From Methylobacter sp. (lineage in GTDB: Bacteria; Pseudomonadota; Gammaproteobacteria; Methylococcales; Methylomonadaceae): a stretch of 64,000 nt of DNA. The notes below the pieces were generated by a model. It did not search any database and was not told the DNA's origin. It saw only the letters and a program-made list of their open reading frames with translations. The translations under genes were made by a program, and so were the position numbers. This document shows, one piece after another, positions 38,732 to 45,817 of the stretch (position 1 is its first letter; each line of letters starts with the position of its first letter). The stretch covers positions 9,999-73,998 of the forward strand of contig JAPLRU010000066.1 of the NCBI GenBank assembly GCA_026399025.1, in the 5' to 3' direction.

Positions 38732-39985
38732 ATGTTTAAAAAATCAATGACCATCCAAGGCTTCGACGATGAATTATTTCAAGCCATCGAAGAAGAACGT
38801 CAACGCCAGGAAGATCACATCGAACTGATCGCCTCTGAAAATTACGCCAGCCCGCGGGTGTTGGAAGCCCAAGGCTCGCAATTAACCAACAAATACGCCG
38901 AAGGCTACCCCGGCAAACGTTATTACGGCGGCTGCGAGTTTGTCGATAAAGCCGAGCAATTGGCTATCGACCGCGCCAAAGCCTTGTTCGGAGCCGATTA
39001 CGCTAACGTGCAACCGCATTCGGGTTCGCAAGCCAATATGGCGGTGTTTATGGCGCTGATTCAACCGGGCGACACCATCTTGGGTTTAAGCCTTGCCGAT
39101 GGCGGCCATTTAACCCACGGCGCAAAACCCAACTTCTCGGGCAAAATCTACAATGCCATTCAATACGGCTTGCATCCTGAAACCGGTGAAATCGATTATG
39201 CTCAAGTGGAAGCTTTGGCGCTGGAGCACAAACCTAAAGTCATCGTTGCCGGTTTTTCCGCCTACTCGCGCATTTGGGATTGGCAACGTTTCCGCGACAT
39301 CGCCGATAAAGTCGGCGCTTACTTTTTTGTCGATATGGCGCATGTTGCCGGTCTGGTTGCCGCCGGTTTATACCCCAATCCGGTGCCGATTGCCGATGTC
39401 GTTACCAGCACCACTCATAAATCTTTACGCGGCCCACGCGGCGGCTTGATTTTGTGCAAAAGCAACCCGGAACTGGAGAAAAAATTCGACTCCAACATCT
39501 TTCCCGGCATTCAGGGCGGTCCGTTAATGCATGTGATTGCGGCCAAAGCCGTGGCCTTTAAAGAAGCCATGCAACCGGAGTTTCGCGTTTATCAGCAACA
39601 AGTGATTAAAAATGCCCAAGCCATGGCCGCCGTGTTTATGAAACGCGGCTTTGACGTCGTTTCCGGCGGCACCGACGATCATTTAATGCTGGTTTCGTTG
39701 ATCGCCAAAGGCATCACCGGCAAAGCGGCCGATGCAGCTTTAGGCAAAGCCCATATTACCGTTAATAAAAACGCCGTGCCGAACGACCCGCAATCGCCGT
39801 TTGTGACCAGCGGCATTCGTGTCGGTACGCCTGCGCCAACTACGCGCGGTTTTAAAGAGCCGGAAATGATCGAAATCGCCAATATGATGTGCGATGTGAT
39901 GGAAAACATGGAAGACGAAAATGTAATTGCAGCGGTACGCGAGAAAGTCAGTCATCTTTGTGCGCGGTTTCCGGTTTATAGTTAA
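38732..39985 (+). CDS. glyA: Serine hydroxymethyltransferase
   Basis: A 417-residue PLP enzyme. Motifs are [36 protein letters not shown] and DGGHLTHG. The PLP-lysine motif is [16 protein letters not shown] near residue 229. It converts glycine and methylene-H4F to serine, the entry step of the serine cycle and a general source of C1 units. AGGAG precedes the start. Its place beside mtdA and glycerate kinase suggests the methylotrophic role. Confidence 0.97.
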   Translation: MFKKSMTIQGFDDELFQAIEEERQRQEDHIELIASENYASPRVLEAQGSQLTNKYAEGYPGKRYYGGCEFVDKAEQLAIDRAKALFGADYANVQPHSGSQANMAVFMALIQPGDTILGLSLADGGHLTHGAKPNFSGKIYNAIQYGLHPETGEIDYAQVEALALEHKPKVIVAGFSAYSRIWDWQRFRDIADKVGAYFFVDMAHVAGLVAAGLYPNPVPIADVVTSTTHKSLRGPRGGLILCKSNPELEKKFDSNIFPGIQGGPLMHVIAAKAVAFKEAMQPEFRVYQQQVIKNAQAMAAVFMKRGFDVVSGGTDDHLMLVSLIAKGITGKAADAALGKAHITVNKNAVPNDPQSPFVTSGIRVGTPAPTTRGFKEPEMIEIANMMCDVMENMEDENVIAAVREKVSHLCARFPVYS

Positions 39986-39994
39986 GGTTCTTTA

Positions 39995-40028
39995 GGTGCA
40001 ACATAACCGGAGTATCGGATGTTGCACC
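39995..40028 (+). terminator. Hairpin after glyA
   Basis: A perfect 10-bp stem GGTGCAACAT/ATGTTGCACC with a 14-base loop lies 10 bp after the glyA stop. No U-run follows, so it may stabilise the 3' end or give weak termination. Confidence 0.5.
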
Positions 40029-40167
40029 GTATGGTTGGGGGCGGAGTATGCTTTGTTCTGTTTTTATTGGCTAAACCAAGCTAAAGTTAAATAGGCAAAT
40101 ATTCGATTAAAGCTCAAGCTCATAGCTCAGCCTGTATGCCGCATGAATACTGGGTTTGCTTAAATAC

Positions 40168-40196
40168 TTGTACAATTTTTATCCAACTCGTATAAA
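40168..40196 (+). promoter_or_regulatory. ssrA promoter
   Basis: TTGTAC (40168-40173) and TATAAA (40191-40196) are 17 bp apart and stand 11 bp before the tmRNA 5' end. Confidence 0.75.
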
Positions 40197-40207
40197 ATAT
40201 GCATCAA

Positions 40208-40596
40208 GGGGGCGACATGGCTTCGACGTGGGTAGCAAAACCTTAAGTGCATGCCGAGGACAGTACACCTCGTAAAATCTACTGAAACTAAAGTATTCGC
40301 AAATGACGAAAACTACTCAATGGCTCTAGCTGCTTAAAACCAGCACCATTCCTTTGACCATCTGTGCTTATGCGGGTGGAGTCTTAAGTACTTCGGTATG
40401 AGGGACGCTCAGAGGTCATCTACATAAGATCGCGCTGAAATCTGTCCGGTGTGGATGCGCTAAAACCTTACGGAATCGCTGGTGATTTTCTTGGCCCGAC
40501 GGGTAGTCACTAGCTAAATCAAAAGAGCGGGATAAGCATGTAGACCTTGTGGCGGAGTACTTGCGGACGCGGGTTCAATCCCCGCCGCCTCCACCA
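40208..40596 (+). ncRNA. ssrA: Transfer-messenger RNA (tmRNA)
   Basis: The 5' end GGGGGCGACATGGCTTCGACG and the tRNA-like 3' end GGTTCAATCCCCGCCGCCTCC followed by encoded ACCA are unmistakable. The tag frame runs 40299-40337 and encodes ANDENYSMALAA then TAA, a 12-residue proteolysis tag with the usual ALAA ending. It rescues stalled ribosomes with SmpB (not in this window). The 3' end of ssrA is a frequent phage and island integration site, and accessory genes follow. Confidence 0.97.
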
Positions 40597-40945
40597 AATA
40601 AACTACTGAATTATAAAAGAAATACAAGTTTATAATTTAGCAAGTGGCGATAAATTGGCGGTTTGTGATTTCATAAATCGCCGATTCTCTTCAATCAGCG
40701 CCAATTCAAAACAAATATTTAATCGATAAATACGCAGCACTCCTGCGGCATTAGCTATAAATTCCAGTAGCAACCTAAATTACAATTACATTTTTTCATG
40801 CAAAAAACGCGCGGGTGAGGAGGAGTGCCCGAGGCCTCGTTGGATGAGGTTTGGCGGAATGGCTGAGTATTGGGTTGGACACAAAAAAGCCGGGGCTTGC
40901 CCGGCTTTTTTGTGGGTGACGGATTGGCGCCCGGATGGGGACGGG
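40597..40945. other. Island left junction, no gene seen
   Basis: About 350 bp after ssrA. No integrase gene is present. The only structure supported is the terminator at 40883-40911 belonging to the minus-strand operon. Confidence 0.5.
40883..40911 (-). terminator. Terminator of the antirepressor operon
   Basis: AAAAAAGCCGGG-GCTTG-CCCGGCTTTTTT is a symmetrical hairpin with T-runs on both strands, 35 bp past the stop of the 49-aa gene. Confidence 0.85.
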
Positions 40946-41095
40946 TTAGTTCAGGGTTGCGGCCACATCTTGGATAAGGATGTGGAGTAGACAGTAGATT
41001 TGGATTGGCGTGATGGTCTCTTGCTCTACTGTGGCGCTGATGCCTTGGGCGGCTCCGTTTAAGGCGTGGATGAGTTGTTCTTGTTGTTCTGTCAT
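40946..41095 (-). CDS. Small phage-type ORF, 49 aa
   Basis: MTEQQEQLIHALNGAA... ending QDVAATLN, preceded by GGGAGCG and followed by a strong terminator. It starts 13 bp after the antirepressor gene and is the last gene of that operon. It is hydrophilic and helical. No family is recognised. Confidence 0.6.
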   Translation of the reverse strand: MTEQQEQLIHALNGAAQGISATVEQETITPIQIYCLLHILIQDVAATLN

Positions 41096-41108
41096 CGCCC
41101 GCTCCCTG

Positions 41109-41654
41109 TTAGTTTGTGTTAGGGGTGTCGAACAGGTCGACTTGGTCGTGGTTCAGTGCTATCCATTCCGTTGGCGGGATGGGCTGGTTTACTCTGTTGC
41201 AGAGTCGGCGCAACCGGTCTTGTAGTAATTTTCTTCTGAAAGCATTGGAATTATTTACGATTTGTAAGGATATGCTTTCAAGCTGCTTTGATACACTGAT
41301 TTGGTCTTTGATGCTGATGGCGCCGAAGAAGCCGGTCTTGCGGATCTCGGGCAGCACGGTTTCGGAAACCCAATTGGCGAAGGCTTTGGCTTTGGGTTTA
41401 TTGGAGCGAAAGATCAGGTGATAAAGACCCGCTTCGTTGATGGAATGGGCGTTTTTTTCGTCTTTTATAGCGATGAGCTTTGTCGCCGTAAACCGGTTTT
41501 CCGGCATGTTATCGAGAGTATGACTTGACCATGTAATGTCGAGTGCAGTGCAAACATCTTTAGCGCAGAACCCGATTTTGCTGTGTTCATCGGTGGCGGT
41601 GCGGATGTCCAGCTCGGCGAACCGGAACGGATTGGCTAAGGTTTTTAAATCCAT
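41109..41654 (-). CDS. BRO-N domain antirepressor-like protein
   Basis: A 181-residue protein with an N-terminal BRO-N domain: FRFAELDIRT, IGFCAKDVCTALDI, then SINEAGLYHLIFRSNKPKAKAF and FANWVSETVLPEIRKTGFFG. The C-terminal helical part includes FRRKLLQDRLRRLCN. BRO-N proteins in phages act as antirepressors or DNA-binding regulators. GGGAGG precedes the ATG. The stop of the previous broken frame lies 1 bp upstream. Its place behind a C4-like RNA and an Icd-like ORF matches the ant gene of P1/P7 immI regions. Confidence 0.85.
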   Translation of the reverse strand: MDLKTLANPFRFAELDIRTATDEHSKIGFCAKDVCTALDITWSSHTLDNMPENRFTATKLIAIKDEKNAHSINEAGLYHLIFRSNKPKAKAFANWVSETVLPEIRKTGFFGAISIKDQISVSKQLESISLQIVNNSNAFRRKLLQDRLRRLCNRVNQPIPPTEWIALNHDQVDLFDTPNTN

Positions 41655-41655
41655 G

Positions 41656-41799
41656 TTACACCTCCCGAGTTAAAGCCGGTGGCAACAGCTGGGCACACAA
41701 CACACACTTAATGTGTTGATAGCGGATTTGAAACAGACGGGTAGGGATTTGGTAGCGTAGCGGCGCATTGGCGACTAGCTAGGTTAGTAGCTTGTTCAT
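41656..41799 (-). pseudogene. Small ORF interrupted by an in-frame TAG
   Basis: ATG 41799, with GGAG 7 bp upstream, opens M-N-K-L-L-T, then meets TAG at codon 7 (41779-41781). After it the frame stays open for 40 more codons (LVANAPLRYQIPTRLFQ... IKCVLCAQLLPPALTREV), with a CxxC. It ends TAA exactly 1 bp before the antirepressor ATG. The fit to both neighbours suggests a real gene with a nonsense mutation, or a read-through or leader-peptide design. Confidence 0.5.
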
Positions 41800-41802
41800 G
41801 GG

Positions 41803-41988
41803 TTACTCCTCTGTGATTAAAGAGACCGCCACTGAAGTGCGAAAATCGGGTGGCGGACTGACCTGGGTTCGCACTACCGCCACCGAGAGCGGCCCGCCCG
41901 AAGGCGGCCCAAGCCAGCCCACCATAATGATGACGTTACCGAAACGGATCTCGGGAACACAAAAACGATAGGCAAAAAAATAGCGCAT
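41803..41988 (-). CDS. Icd/Ash-like small ORF of an immI-type module
   Basis: A 61-codon frame whose middle reads GNVIIMVGWLGPPSGGPLSV, similar in pattern to Icd-like/Ash proteins of P1- and P4-type phages (MVGW-G-x-P-x-S followed by a VRTTT-like region). The nominal ATG at 41988 lies in the 3' arm of the C4-like terminator hairpin; an internal ATG at 41925 is an alternative start. Icd inhibits cell division in P1. Identification rests on weak similarity and strong context. Confidence 0.5.
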   Translation of the reverse strand: MRYFFAYRFCVPEIRFGNVIIMVGWLGPPSGGPLSVAVVRTQVSPPPDFRTSVAVSLITEE

Positions 41989-42060
41989 TCGATGCGCTGG
42001 TATCTTGGTAATTAAGCGGGGTGCAAATCCCGACTCTCGTTTTTTGCGAGAGCGTGATTA
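41974..42060 (-). ncRNA. C4-like antisense RNA (candidate)
   Basis: On the minus strand the order is a CTCTCG/CGAGAG hairpin, the single-stranded stretch GTCGGGATTTGCACCCC and a terminator-like hairpin AGCGCATTCGATGCGCT (read in either sense), with TATTTTTTT after it. This matches the architecture of C4 antisense RNA of P1/P4-type elements upstream of icd-ant. GGATTTGCAC can pair with GTGCGAACC in the following Icd-like region (about 41865-41875), as C4 does with its target. Confidence 0.55.
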
Positions 42061-42103
42061 GGTCAGTTCTTAATTTTTTATTTGTCAAGCGAGGTGTGTG
42101 AAA

Positions 42104-43306
42104 ATGAAGGGGAGCATAAATAAAAGGGCAGTTATTTTGTTTGGCGCAGGTGCCTCGATAGAATATAACGCACCATCCACCAGTGGGCTGACTGACGTTA
42201 TAGAACAGAAAGTGATGGCTGATGAGTGGATGAAGTCGTCCGGAGGAGATAAGGCCTTCTCTAAGATCAAGGATGGTCTGAAAAATTACCTTAAGCATCC
42301 CGGTATAGTCCAGTTTGAGCAGATTTACCACTGCGTCCATGAGTTGATTTATTCATTTGAACCGACATCAGGTGCGTTCGATGAGTTTCGCCCTTTGCTT
42401 TATCCCTTTTTTACCAATAACACCGGCCTTGATGAGTGTTCCTTACGATCACTGGCAAAGAAAATGGTGGAAGTGATCTTTGCCGAAGTTTCTGCCTGTT
42501 GTAATGGAAGTCCAATTAGCTTGGACCCTCTCACAAGTTTTATCAAAACATTACAGGATCAATACATCACACGCATCTACACGACAAATTATGATGACTT
42601 TCCTCTACAAGCCGTTGCCGATATGTACACTGGCTTTGATTCAACACTGAAGCCTGGCTCTAAACGATTCGATGTCGATCAGTTTTGGAACAAGGAAGAT
42701 TTAAACTCTATCTTTCATTTGCACGGCTCAGTCCATATGGGATTTCCACACCCAATTCCGCCTGAAGGAGATATAGGTGAGTTGTACTGGTTCGATGATC
42801 GAGCTGAAGCACTGCAACACTGTTCATTTTCAGGCTCCGACATCCGGCGCATGGACGGTAGTTCTTACCTACGTACCGCAGTTATCACTGGGCTAGATAA
42901 ACTTTCCCGCATCCAACAACGTCCATTATCGCATTTCTATTCGGCAATGGCGCGAGACATAATGCAAGCGGATGTCATCTTCGTTATCGGTTCAGGCTTG
43001 GGTGACCTGCATTTGAACACATGGCTAAAAGAATCGCGGCTACGCAAACCTGCTACACCGCTATTATTTGTCGACTGGTGGGAAGATGGTTTCTTAGAGA
43101 CTGTGGAGTTCGATTTTGATCGCAAAGAAATCGAGATGCTTCATGCGCTTAGAATTCTGATTGGCTCCCATTATCCTAGCATCAAATACGGTTCGGGCTG
43201 GACAGTATCAAATGATCAATCAGCGGCGGTGTGGGACAAGGGATTTCAGAGTTTTCTAAACACTCCTGCTGAACTTCAGGATGTCATGAAACAACTTAAG
43301 CTGTAA
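42104..43306 (+). CDS. SIR2-like domain protein (putative anti-phage NADase)
   Basis: A 400-residue protein of the SIR2_2-like superfamily. The NAD-binding N-terminus is AVILFGAGASIEYNAPSTSG; RIYTTNYDDFPLQ holds the Asn and Asp of the active site and IFHLHGSVHMG the catalytic His. A later VIFVIGSGLGDLHLNTWL completes the fold. In bacterial defence systems such domains deplete NAD+ on infection. ATG 42104 is preferred to GTG 42098 because GAGGT is then 8 bp away. It is divergent from the C4-like RNA. No other known defence partner (helicase, HerA, STAND) is adjacent. Confidence 0.8.
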   Translation: MKGSINKRAVILFGAGASIEYNAPSTSGLTDVIEQKVMADEWMKSSGGDKAFSKIKDGLKNYLKHPGIVQFEQIYHCVHELIYSFEPTSGAFDEFRPLLYPFFTNNTGLDECSLRSLAKKMVEVIFAEVSACCNGSPISLDPLTSFIKTLQDQYITRIYTTNYDDFPLQAVADMYTGFDSTLKPGSKRFDVDQFWNKEDLNSIFHLHGSVHMGFPHPIPPEGDIGELYWFDDRAEALQHCSFSGSDIRRMDGSSYLRTAVITGLDKLSRIQQRPLSHFYSAMARDIMQADVIFVIGSGLGDLHLNTWLKESRLRKPATPLLFVDWWEDGFLETVEFDFDRKEIEMLHALRILIGSHYPSIKYGSGWTVSNDQSAAVWDKGFQSFLNTPAELQDVMKQLKL

Positions 43307-43331
43307 GGTGGATTCGCCGCAAGGCAATCCG
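43299..43331. repeat. Island hairpin repeat, copy 1
   Basis: AAGCTGTAAGGTGGATTCGC... with GGTGGATT/AATCCGCC pairing. It begins inside the last codons and stop of the SIR2-like gene. Copy 2 is at 44487-44519 and a weaker one at 45205-45240. Confidence 0.7.
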
Positions 43332-43546
43332 CCCCGACCTCGGTCGGCTGTAGCGCGGTAGGCTGGGTAGAGCATCGCGAAACCCAGATTTGATGCTAAT
43401 AAGGCGCACCGACATGACAGATGCGCCTCATTCGTCGTCAGTAACCTATTGCGCATCGTATCGTGGTCGATAGCCGAATCGCCCATAAGCCAGCGTAGAT
43501 CAGCCGTATAGAATTGTATATTTTTTCAAATATAAGGATGTCCAAA

Positions 43547-44299
43547 ATGTCATATGTTCTTTTTAAGATGTGGCAACCATTTAGAGAACATCTAATTGCC
43601 CGCCATAATTTTTTTATGGAGCAGGCTCAAAAACGGTTACTCTCACAATTTATGAATATAGGGGCTGAAGCCGATGAGTATGGTAATAACTGGCTGAATG
43701 AGCAAGGCCATTACTTTGATCCTGACAGGCATGATCCCGATAGCTTCCTTGAACAGGCATATGATGAAAGCATGGGGTTTTATTCATTGCTTGCTGATAT
43801 GCAAACTAATACCCGCCTAAGTGTAGTAGCAGGCATGTTTCATGAGTGGGATAAACAATTAAGAGATTGGACTCTAAGAGAAATAAACCATTGGCACCAT
43901 GGTGATGCCGTCAAAAAGACCGTTTGGAAAGCTAACTTTTCTGAGATCATTGAATTATTTGAAAGCTTTGGCTGGCCAATAAAACAAAAAAATTATTATA
44001 AAGCTATCGATAAATGTAGATTGGTGGTCAATGTTTACAAACATGGATCTGGCAATGCCTTTGATTCTATTAAGCGAGAATATCCTGAGTTCATAAGTCT
44101 TTATGCAGATCTCGATCCTCTTTTTTTAGAAATGGCTAGCTATACTGATTTGAAAATTGAAGATAATCATATACTCGAGTTTTCAAATGCAATCGTAGAA
44201 TTCTGGAATGATGTGCCGGAGACTATCTGCAATAAGGATACATATGATTTGCCGGCATTGTTTGTGAAAGCGTTTGAAAAAGACCGGCGTGGGCTGTAG
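43547..44299 (+). CDS. Unrecognised island protein, 250 aa, HEPN-like motif
   Basis: A soluble, helical, aromatic-rich protein. The segment CRLVVNVYKHGSGNAFDSIK resembles the N-x-x-K-H-G element of some HEPN or Abi-type RNases. No catalytic assignment is safe. The start at 43547 (MSYVLFKMWQ) is chosen because AAGGA lies 8 bp upstream; the longer frame from 43514 lacks a site. Higher A/T and different codon use from the core genes point to transfer. Position after the SIR2-like gene suggests a defence or companion role. Confidence 0.65.
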   Translation: MSYVLFKMWQPFREHLIARHNFFMEQAQKRLLSQFMNIGAEADEYGNNWLNEQGHYFDPDRHDPDSFLEQAYDESMGFYSLLADMQTNTRLSVVAGMFHEWDKQLRDWTLREINHWHHGDAVKKTVWKANFSEIIELFESFGWPIKQKNYYKAIDKCRLVVNVYKHGSGNAFDSIKREYPEFISLYADLDPLFLEMASYTDLKIEDNHILEFSNAIVEFWNDVPETICNKDTYDLPALFVKAFEKDRRGL

Positions 44300-44426
44300 G
44301 TTAGTATCGTCGGGCAATGCTTTTCTGCCCGACATTACCGCCTTTTTCAATATTTTCCGATTTAACATGCCGGAAGGCACCGTGATCGGGCAATCCTATT
44401 CTACCTGACATTATCGTGCATCAAAT

Positions 44427-44461
44427 GTCGGGCACGAACGGCATGTGCCCGACCTTTTTTT
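44427..44461 (+). terminator. Rho-independent terminator
   Basis: GTCGGGCAC...GTGCCCGAC is a perfect 9-bp stem followed by CTTTTTTT, 130 bp after the 250-aa gene. Confidence 0.85.
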
Positions 44462-44486
44462 GTACTCATTGCTGTGTTTTATGTGA

Positions 44487-44519
44487 ATAAAGCTGTAAGG
44501 CGGATTCGCCGCTAGGTAA
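44487..44519. repeat. Island hairpin repeat, copy 2
   Basis: AAGCTGTAAGGCGGATTCGC... matches copy 1 at 43299 over 33 bases with four differences. Confidence 0.7.
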
Positions 44520-44595
44520 TCCTCCACACTGCGACAGACTGTCATCGGCATTGCGCATATGAGGCGGTTTGCTACGCGACACCGCTCTACGGGGC

Positions 44596-44624
44596 TTGAT
44601 GCACTAAATAATTGCATATACAAT
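44596..44624 (+). promoter_or_regulatory. brnTA promoter, apparently leaderless
   Basis: TTGATG (44596-44601) and TACAAT (44619-44624) are 17 bp apart. The brnT ATG at 44632 is only 7 bp after the -10 box, where transcription should begin, and no ribosome-binding site is present. Confidence 0.6.
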
Positions 44625-44631
44625 TATTTCC

Positions 44632-44931
44632 ATGAAAAAGAAACTCACCTGGGACGAAACCAAACGGCAAGCCAACCTGCAAAAGCATGGATTGGACTTT
44701 GCCGATGCAGGGGAAGTGCTCAACTCGCGTTATCGTTTGGATTTAATGGTCGAGAGAAATGGTGAACAGCGCTTCCAGTCTTTTTCGTATGTGATGAATC
44801 GGCTGGCGGTTTTATCCTTGGTTCATTTGGATCGCAACAATACGGTGCGGGTCGTCAGCTTTCGGCCTGCAAGCCAATTAGAATCGGAGATGTATTATGA
44901 GTGGCTCGAAAACAACGGCAATGAGTCGTGA
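44632..44931 (+). CDS. brnT: BrnT family toxin
   Basis: A 99-residue RelE-fold ribonuclease toxin. Family marks are the N-terminal LTWDETKRQANLQKHGLDFADAGEV (the W-x-x-x-K-x-x-x-N-x-x-K-H-G motif) and the late VRVVSFRPAS...YYEWL. It overlaps brnA by 35 bp. The product should cleave RNA and be blocked by BrnA, which with BrnT also represses the operon. Confidence 0.9.
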   Translation: MKKKLTWDETKRQANLQKHGLDFADAGEVLNSRYRLDLMVERNGEQRFQSFSYVMNRLAVLSLVHLDRNNTVRVVSFRPASQLESEMYYEWLENNGNES

Positions 44932-45202
44932 GCAAATTCTTGAATCGATGAAAACGCCCCCACCCGACGGTTATTACGTTTGGGACGGTGTTGATGAAGA
45001 TGATCGCCCAGCGACCGAGGAAGAATTACGCGCAGGTATTGCGTTAGCGCGAAGCCGTGGGCGTCCGGCCGGTTCGGATAAAACCCAGATTGCTTTGCGT
45101 GTTGACAACAGTGTGTTGGAGGCTTTTCGTGCCACGGGTAAGGGCTGGCAAACACGCATGAACGAGGCATTGAAAGAATGGCTTAAAGAACATGCTGCTT
45201 GA
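44897..45202 (+). CDS. brnA: BrnA family antitoxin
   Basis: A 101-residue antitoxin with the C-terminal ribbon-helix-helix-like DNA-binding part: KTQIALRVDNSVLEAFRATGKGWQTRMNEALKEWL. The start at 44897 is supported by GGAGAT about 5 bp upstream. It binds BrnT and represses transcription. Confidence 0.88.
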   Translation: MSGSKTTAMSREQILESMKTPPPDGYYVWDGVDEDDRPATEEELRAGIALARSRGRPAGSDKTQIALRVDNSVLEAFRATGKGWQTRMNEALKEWLKEHAA

Positions 45203-45258
45203 TTAACGCAGTAAGGAATTCGCCGGTAGGCAATATCCCCCCGGCAGGCTTACAAAAC

Positions 45259-45399
45259 TTAGCCACTAAATCCCGGCAATGCCATTTGATCGACACTTTG
45301 CCCGATTAACTCAAATTCAAGCATGGACTGTTGGGCGATATTACAGATACGGCGTAAGCGGTCCATCAATAACTGACGGCGAAAGGTGTTTTGGTATTG
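45259..45399 (-). pseudogene. Remnant of a second BRO/antirepressor gene
   Basis: A minus-strand frame QYQNTFRRQLLMDRLRRICN... ends PGFSG-stop (TAA 45259-45261). FRRQLLMDRLRRICN matches FRRKLLQDRLRRLCN at the C-terminus of the antirepressor at 41109. The N-terminal part is missing: upstream the sequence becomes a GATGCGCTTCGTACCTCAGC repeat. This is a truncated duplicate. Confidence 0.65.
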
Positions 45400-45452
45400 G
45401 CCAGCCCGTAGATGCGCTTCGTACCTCAGCGTATCCTACGGTCCTGTCATCG
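45400..45452. repeat. Small dispersed repeat truncating the antirepressor remnant
   Basis: CCGTAGATGCGCTTCGTACC...CGTATCCTACGG has 6-7-bp inverted ends and resembles a common gammaproteobacterial intergenic repeat. Confidence 0.4.
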
Positions 45453-45524
45453 GCGTTGGACTATTTGGAGGTTTCGCGTACCCCCCTACGGGATTACAAC
45501 TTTAATTCTTCTCCCCTCTTATCT

Positions 45525-45552
45525 TTGACAAGTCTTATATAATACTTATAAT
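45525..45552 (+). promoter_or_regulatory. relE/xre promoter, apparently leaderless
   Basis: Consensus TTGACA (45525-45530) and TATAAT (45547-45552) are 16 bp apart. The toxin ATG at 45560 is 7 bp after the -10 box, so the transcript should start at or next to it. A second TATAAT (45538-45543) lies inside the spacer. Confidence 0.7.
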
Positions 45553-45559
45553 TTGACTT

Positions 45560-45817
45560 ATGAACACGATCAGCTGGAAACCCAAAGCCCTTAAGCAGCT
45601 TGAAAAGATCAAGGAAATCGCCATACGTCAGCGGATTTATACCGAAGCGCAGGTATTGGCTGATTTTCCGAATTGCCAGGGCGTTAAAAAGCTGACTAAC
45701 CATGCCTACAGTTACCGCCTGCGGGTGGGGGATTTCCGGGTGTTTTTCGAGTTCGACGGCGACGTTCGTATTATTGACATTGAAGAGGTGAAAAAACGCG
45801 ATGAGCGCACTTACTAA
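45560..45817 (+). CDS. RelE/ParE-family toxin
   Basis: An 85-residue RelE-fold protein: ISWKPKALKQLEKI, then VKKLTNHAYSYRLRVGDFRVFFEFDGDVRIIDIEEVKKRDERTY, with the typical YRLRVGDFRV(F/I) strand. It overlaps the Xre gene by 17 bp. The product may cleave mRNA on the ribosome or, if ParE-like, poison gyrase; the sequence does not decide. Confidence 0.85.
   Translation: MNTISWKPKALKQLEKIKEIAIRQRIYTEAQVLADFPNCQGVKKLTNHAYSYRLRVGDFRVFFEFDGDVRIIDIEEVKKRDERTY

Larger units (their letters stand above)
44300..44631. other. Intergenic, island repeats and hairpins
   Basis: Contains a GTCGGGCA/TGCCCGAC hairpin (44309-44336), the terminator at 44427-44461, island repeat copy 2 and the brnT promoter. No gene is seen. 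Confidence 0.5.

Noticed and set aside
43299-45240. Integron attC sites for the island repeats
   Set aside because: The repeats lack RYYYAAC/GTTRRRY core sites and there is no integron integrase.
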